A DNA stretch of 6,110 nucleotides. It comes from Cloacimonetes bacterium SCGC AAA252-N17. Its GTDB lineage: Bacteria; Cloacimonadota; Cloacimonadia; JGIOTU-2. This document shows positions 4,282 through 6,110 of the stretch, one piece after another (position 1 is the first letter of the stretch; the number at the start of each line of letters is the position of its first letter). The DNA lies in assembly GCA_000404785.1 (NCBI GenBank), contig ASNI01000037.1, positions 12,467 to 18,576 of the forward strand, written 5' to 3'. The notes beneath the pieces are model-generated. The model was not told where the DNA came from. It saw only the letters and a list, made by a program, of their open reading frames with translations, and searched no databases. Made by a program: the position numbers and the translations under genes.

Positions 4282-4284
4282 AAT

Positions 4285-5043
4285 ATGAAAAGAATTCTAT
4301 TAACAAATGATGACGGTGTTTTTGCAGAAGGGATCGGAGAACTTGCAAAGGTTTTAAGAAGAAAGTATCATGTAACTATTGTTGCTCCAGATAGAGAACG
4401 TAGTGCAGCTTCACATTCTCTTACGATACATCATCCCCTTCGTATTTTTAAAATTAAAGAAGATAAGTATGCGGTGGACGGGACTCCAACCGATTGCATA
4501 ATTTTAGCAACACATAAAATTATCAAATCAAAAATTGATCTCGTAATTTCAGGAATAAATAATGGTCCGAATATGGGTGAGGATATTCTCTATTCTGGTA
4601 CTGTTGCTGCTGCAATTGAAGCAATGAATCTTGGACTCCCTGCTTTGGCTGTTTCCATGGGTTTTCGGGATAAGGGTGATTTCGGGGACGGAGCAGAAAT
4701 GCTCCTTCATATGCTCGAACATGATCTCTTTTCCATCATGTCAGCGGAATCTATTTTGAATATCAATTTGCCGCCCGTTCCATTGAAAGAGATCAACGGC
4801 TTCAAAGTTACTAAGTTGGGACATCGTGTGTACAGCGACTTCATAAAGGAAAGACATGATCCGCGAGGTCGTCCCTATTATTGGATTGGAGGACAGTCAC
4901 CAAGCTGGACAGGCGGAGTGGAAACTGATTTTCATGCAGTTGGCGAAAACAGTGTTTCCATCACTCCCATTACGATAGATATGACCAAGTATTCCTATTT
5001 TCCTCAGATAGAAGAGTGGATAGATAAGAACCGGCTTAAATGA
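4285..5043 (+). CDS. surE: 5'/3'-nucleotidase SurE
   Basis: A 252-residue metal-dependent phosphatase that removes phosphate from nucleoside 5'- and 3'-monophosphates in the cytoplasm. All family landmarks are present: MKRILLTNDDGVFAEGI at the N-terminus with metal ligands Asp9 and Asp10, APDRERSAASHS (34-45) with Ser40, VDGTPTDC (64-71), and SGINNGPNMGEDILYSGTVA (89-108) with the metal-binding Asn92. The C-terminal part has HRVYSDFIKERHDPRGRPYYW and an aspartate-containing substrate-side segment (GGVETDFHAV). The length is typical (about 250). The ATG is the conserved family start, placed directly before KRILLTNDDG; no Shine-Dalgarno site is visible. It is followed 23 bp later by pcm, matching the conserved surE-pcm pairing known from many bacteria, where both genes support stationary-phase survival. 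Expression probably starts in the 4200-4284 region. Confidence 0.97.
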   Translation: MKRILLTNDDGVFAEGIGELAKVLRRKYHVTIVAPDRERSAASHSLTIHHPLRIFKIKEDKYAVDGTPTDCIILATHKIIKSKIDLVISGINNGPNMGEDILYSGTVAAAIEAMNLGLPALAVSMGFRDKGDFGDGAEMLLHMLEHDLFSIMSAESILNINLPPVPLKEINGFKVTKLGHRVYSDFIKERHDPRGRPYYWIGGQSPSWTGGVETDFHAVGENSVSITPITIDMTKYSYFPQIEEWIDKNRLK

Positions 5044-5066
5044 TAATCTTAAAATCAATAAACTAA

Positions 5067-5726
5067 ATGTACTACACAAAACAACGTAGTAAAATGGTTG
5101 AGAACCAAATAAAAGCTCGTGGCATTACGGATAAATGTCTTTTGGATGCCTTCAGAAAAGTGGAGCGGCATTTGTTCATTCCGGGTAATCCTGACCAATT
5201 TGCGTATGCTGATGGTCCATTGAGCATTGGAGAAGGACAGACTATTTCGCAACCCTACATCGTAGCTCTTATGCTTGATATGCTGAAGATAAAACCCGAG
5301 GATATTGTGCTGGAGATCGGCACCGGCTCAGGTTATCAGACTGCAATAATTGCTGAGATTGCTCACGAAGTGTATTCTGTTGAGAGAATTCATTCTCTTG
5401 CGAAAAATGCGAGAGAATTATTAGAAAATCTGGGATATTCAAATATCAAGATTCAACAAGGTGACGGCACGACCGGCTGGAAACCTGAAAATGAAAGCGA
5501 GATGGATATTACGTTTGATGCGATCGTTGTGTCTGCTGCTGCTCCCTATGTTCCGGAAGGTCTTCTTGCTCAACTGAAAGATGGAGGACGTCTGGTGTTG
5601 CCCTGTGGAAACAGATATGTGCAAGATCTGATATGTGTGAAAAAGGAAAATGGAAAGATTATCAAAGAGAATTTCGGAGGTTGCCAATTCGTACCACTTA
5701 TCGGAGAGCAGGGATGGAAAAAATAA
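5067..5726 (+). CDS. pcm: Protein-L-isoaspartate O-methyltransferase
   Basis: A 219-residue SAM-dependent methyltransferase that methylates the carboxyl group of isoaspartyl residues formed by protein ageing, starting their repair in the cytoplasm. Visible motifs are the N-terminal RSKMVENQIKARGITD (7-22), KVERHLFIP (31-39), GQTISQPYIVALM (57-69), SAM-binding motif I VLEIGTGSGYQTA (81-93), the acidic YSVERI (103-108), GDGTTGW (132-138), FDAIVVSAAAPYVP (150-163) and the closing FVPLIGEQGW (208-217). The length matches the bacterial family. The first ATG is chosen because homologues carry 8-10 residues before the MVExQxxARGI motif; Met10 is a less likely alternative. No Shine-Dalgarno site is seen, so coupling to surE (23 bp upstream) is plausible. 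The 3' end overlaps the next gene by 13 bp. Confidence 0.97.
   Translation: MYYTKQRSKMVENQIKARGITDKCLLDAFRKVERHLFIPGNPDQFAYADGPLSIGEGQTISQPYIVALMLDMLKIKPEDIVLEIGTGSGYQTAIIAEIAHEVYSVERIHSLAKNARELLENLGYSNIKIQQGDGTTGWKPENESEMDITFDAIVVSAAAPYVPEGLLAQLKDGGRLVLPCGNRYVQDLICVKKENGKIIKENFGGCQFVPLIGEQGWKK
5703..5706 (+). promoter_or_regulatory. Shine-Dalgarno site of the COG2426-type gene
   Basis: GGAG, within the pcm coding sequence, ends seven bases before the ATG at 5714. It decides the start of the downstream membrane protein and supports translation of that gene from a shared message. Confidence 0.6.
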
Positions 5727-6110
5727 GATTTCTCACATTTTTTTTGATAATACTGTTAGTACTTCCGGCATTTCTTAACAGCGATGAGCCACTAGATGAA
5801 CCGGGAAAACAGGCAAAATTCTCGAAATTTTTAAAAGATAAGAATTTATCCGATGAAGCAGTTGTGGTATTACTGGCAACCTTGCCGATCTTTGAGCTGC
5901 GAGGAGCTATTCCATGGGCTATTTATCATTATAATATGCCTTGGTATAAAGCATATCTACTTGGGGTTTTTGGCAATTTTCTACCTATCCCACTCATCCT
6001 TCTCATTCTTAAATACGGATTGGACCTGCTTTCACGGATTCCTTTCTTCAGGAAATTTTTCGAGTGGCTCTTTGCTCGAACAAGAAGAAAAGGTGTATTA
6101 ATACAAAAAT
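5714..6110 (+). CDS. COG2426-type small membrane protein (Sm_multidrug_ex family), 3' end outside window
   Basis: The frame is open for 132 codons to the window edge. After a leader, TLPIFELRGAIPWAIYHYNM (56-75) and GNFLPIPLILLIL (87-99) match the conserved core of the family annotated as putative small multidrug export protein, and ARTRRKGVLIQK (121-132) is where a K-Y-G segment and the second half usually follow. Membrane segments: about 5-21 (signal-like, FLTFFLIILLVLPAF), a hydrophobic patch at 48-60, and 82-99. Residues 1-23 look like a signal peptide or extra helix and are followed by a charged linker DEPLDEPGKQAKFSKFLKDK, an N-terminal addition I do not associate with most members. The ATG is supported by GGAG and overlaps pcm by 13 bp, so it is the third gene of a surE-pcm operon. 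The transport function is a database label of weak standing; the substrate is unknown. Confidence 0.85.
   Translation, partial: MEKIRFLTFFLIILLVLPAFLNSDEPLDEPGKQAKFSKFLKDKNLSDEAVVVLLATLPIFELRGAIPWAIYHYNMPWYKAYLLGVFGNFLPIPLILLILKYGLDLLSRIPFFRKFFEWLFARTRRKGVLIQK

Larger units (their letters stand above)
3818..4284. other. Non-coding stretch between the tRNA remnant and surE
   Basis: No protein-like frame is visible. It begins with AT-rich degenerate 10-11-base tandem units (around 3821-3853: CCACAAATTA, ACACGAATTT, ACACAAAAAA), then a 110-bp fold-back repeat at 3857-3966. From about 3970 to 4200 there is featureless AT-rich sequence with an isolated TTGACA at 4110-4115. The last 80 bases hold an AT-rich dyad and a second TTGACA just before surE. 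Confidence 0.75.

Noticed and set aside
5853..6101. 82-codon + strand frame near the window end
   Set aside because: It is out of frame with the COG2426-type protein, whose frame starts at 5714, contains the conserved core and stays open to the edge.

Overview
The window looks like a chromosomal segment of an AT-rich bacterium, with several protein genes, one tRNA gene and two stretches packed with short interspersed repeats. The mix of features fits an uncultured lineage around the FCB group (for example Cloacimonadota, Marinimicrobia or WOR-3-like). These features are an ArgS with a degenerate HIGH signature, a small GIY-YIG gene directly behind a tRNA, nested palindromic repeats, and mostly weak Shine-Dalgarno sites. 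That placement is an impression from memory, not a demonstrated assignment.

Bases 1-1395 (+): the window opens inside argS (arginyl-tRNA synthetase), which runs to its natural end at 1272. Three bases later begins the N-terminal 35 or so residues of a Sir2-family deacylase (cobB-like), cut off by a stop at 1395. The rest of the sirtuin is nowhere in the window, so this is a gene remnant. Bases 1396-1963 hold no gene. They contain two identical 29-bp hairpin repeats, three copies of a perfect 16-bp palindrome (TCCGCCAGCTGGCGGA), a degenerate 15-mer present three times, and several larger stem-loops.

Bases 1964-3256 (-): a complete lipoprotein-type family 1 extracellular solute-binding protein, resembling UgpB, with no transporter permease or ATPase genes beside it. 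A divergent intergenic region of about 170 bp separates it from tRNA-Asp(GTC) on the + strand (3429-3505).

Bases 3429-3817 (+): the most striking part. An intact tRNA-Asp gene is followed 16 bp later by an 80-residue GIY-YIG nuclease. The stop codon of that gene abuts a decayed second copy of the tRNA 3' half, running from the anticodon to the CCA. The remnant has lost 8 bp and has gained a 16-nt hairpin palindrome in its T-loop. The layout resembles a tiny element (about 300 bp) that targeted the anticodon loop and rebuilt the tRNA 3' half. Bases 3818-4284 are non-coding, with AT-rich degenerate tandem repeats and a 110-bp fold-back repeat.

Bases 4285-6110 (+): an apparent operon of surE (5'/3'-nucleotidase), pcm (protein-L-isoaspartate methyltransferase) and the start of a COG2426-type small membrane protein that overlaps pcm by 13 bp and runs off the window end. 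SurE and Pcm are a well-known chromosomal pair linked to stationary-phase and damage repair functions; the third gene is co-transcribed by inference only.

A recurring pattern joins the two non-coding regions. All four 16-nt palindromes (three of one sequence, one of another, both of the form TCC-N10-GGA) lie within, or at the edge of, the loop of a larger inverted repeat. In the tRNA remnant the pre-insertion sequence is known from the intact gene next door.
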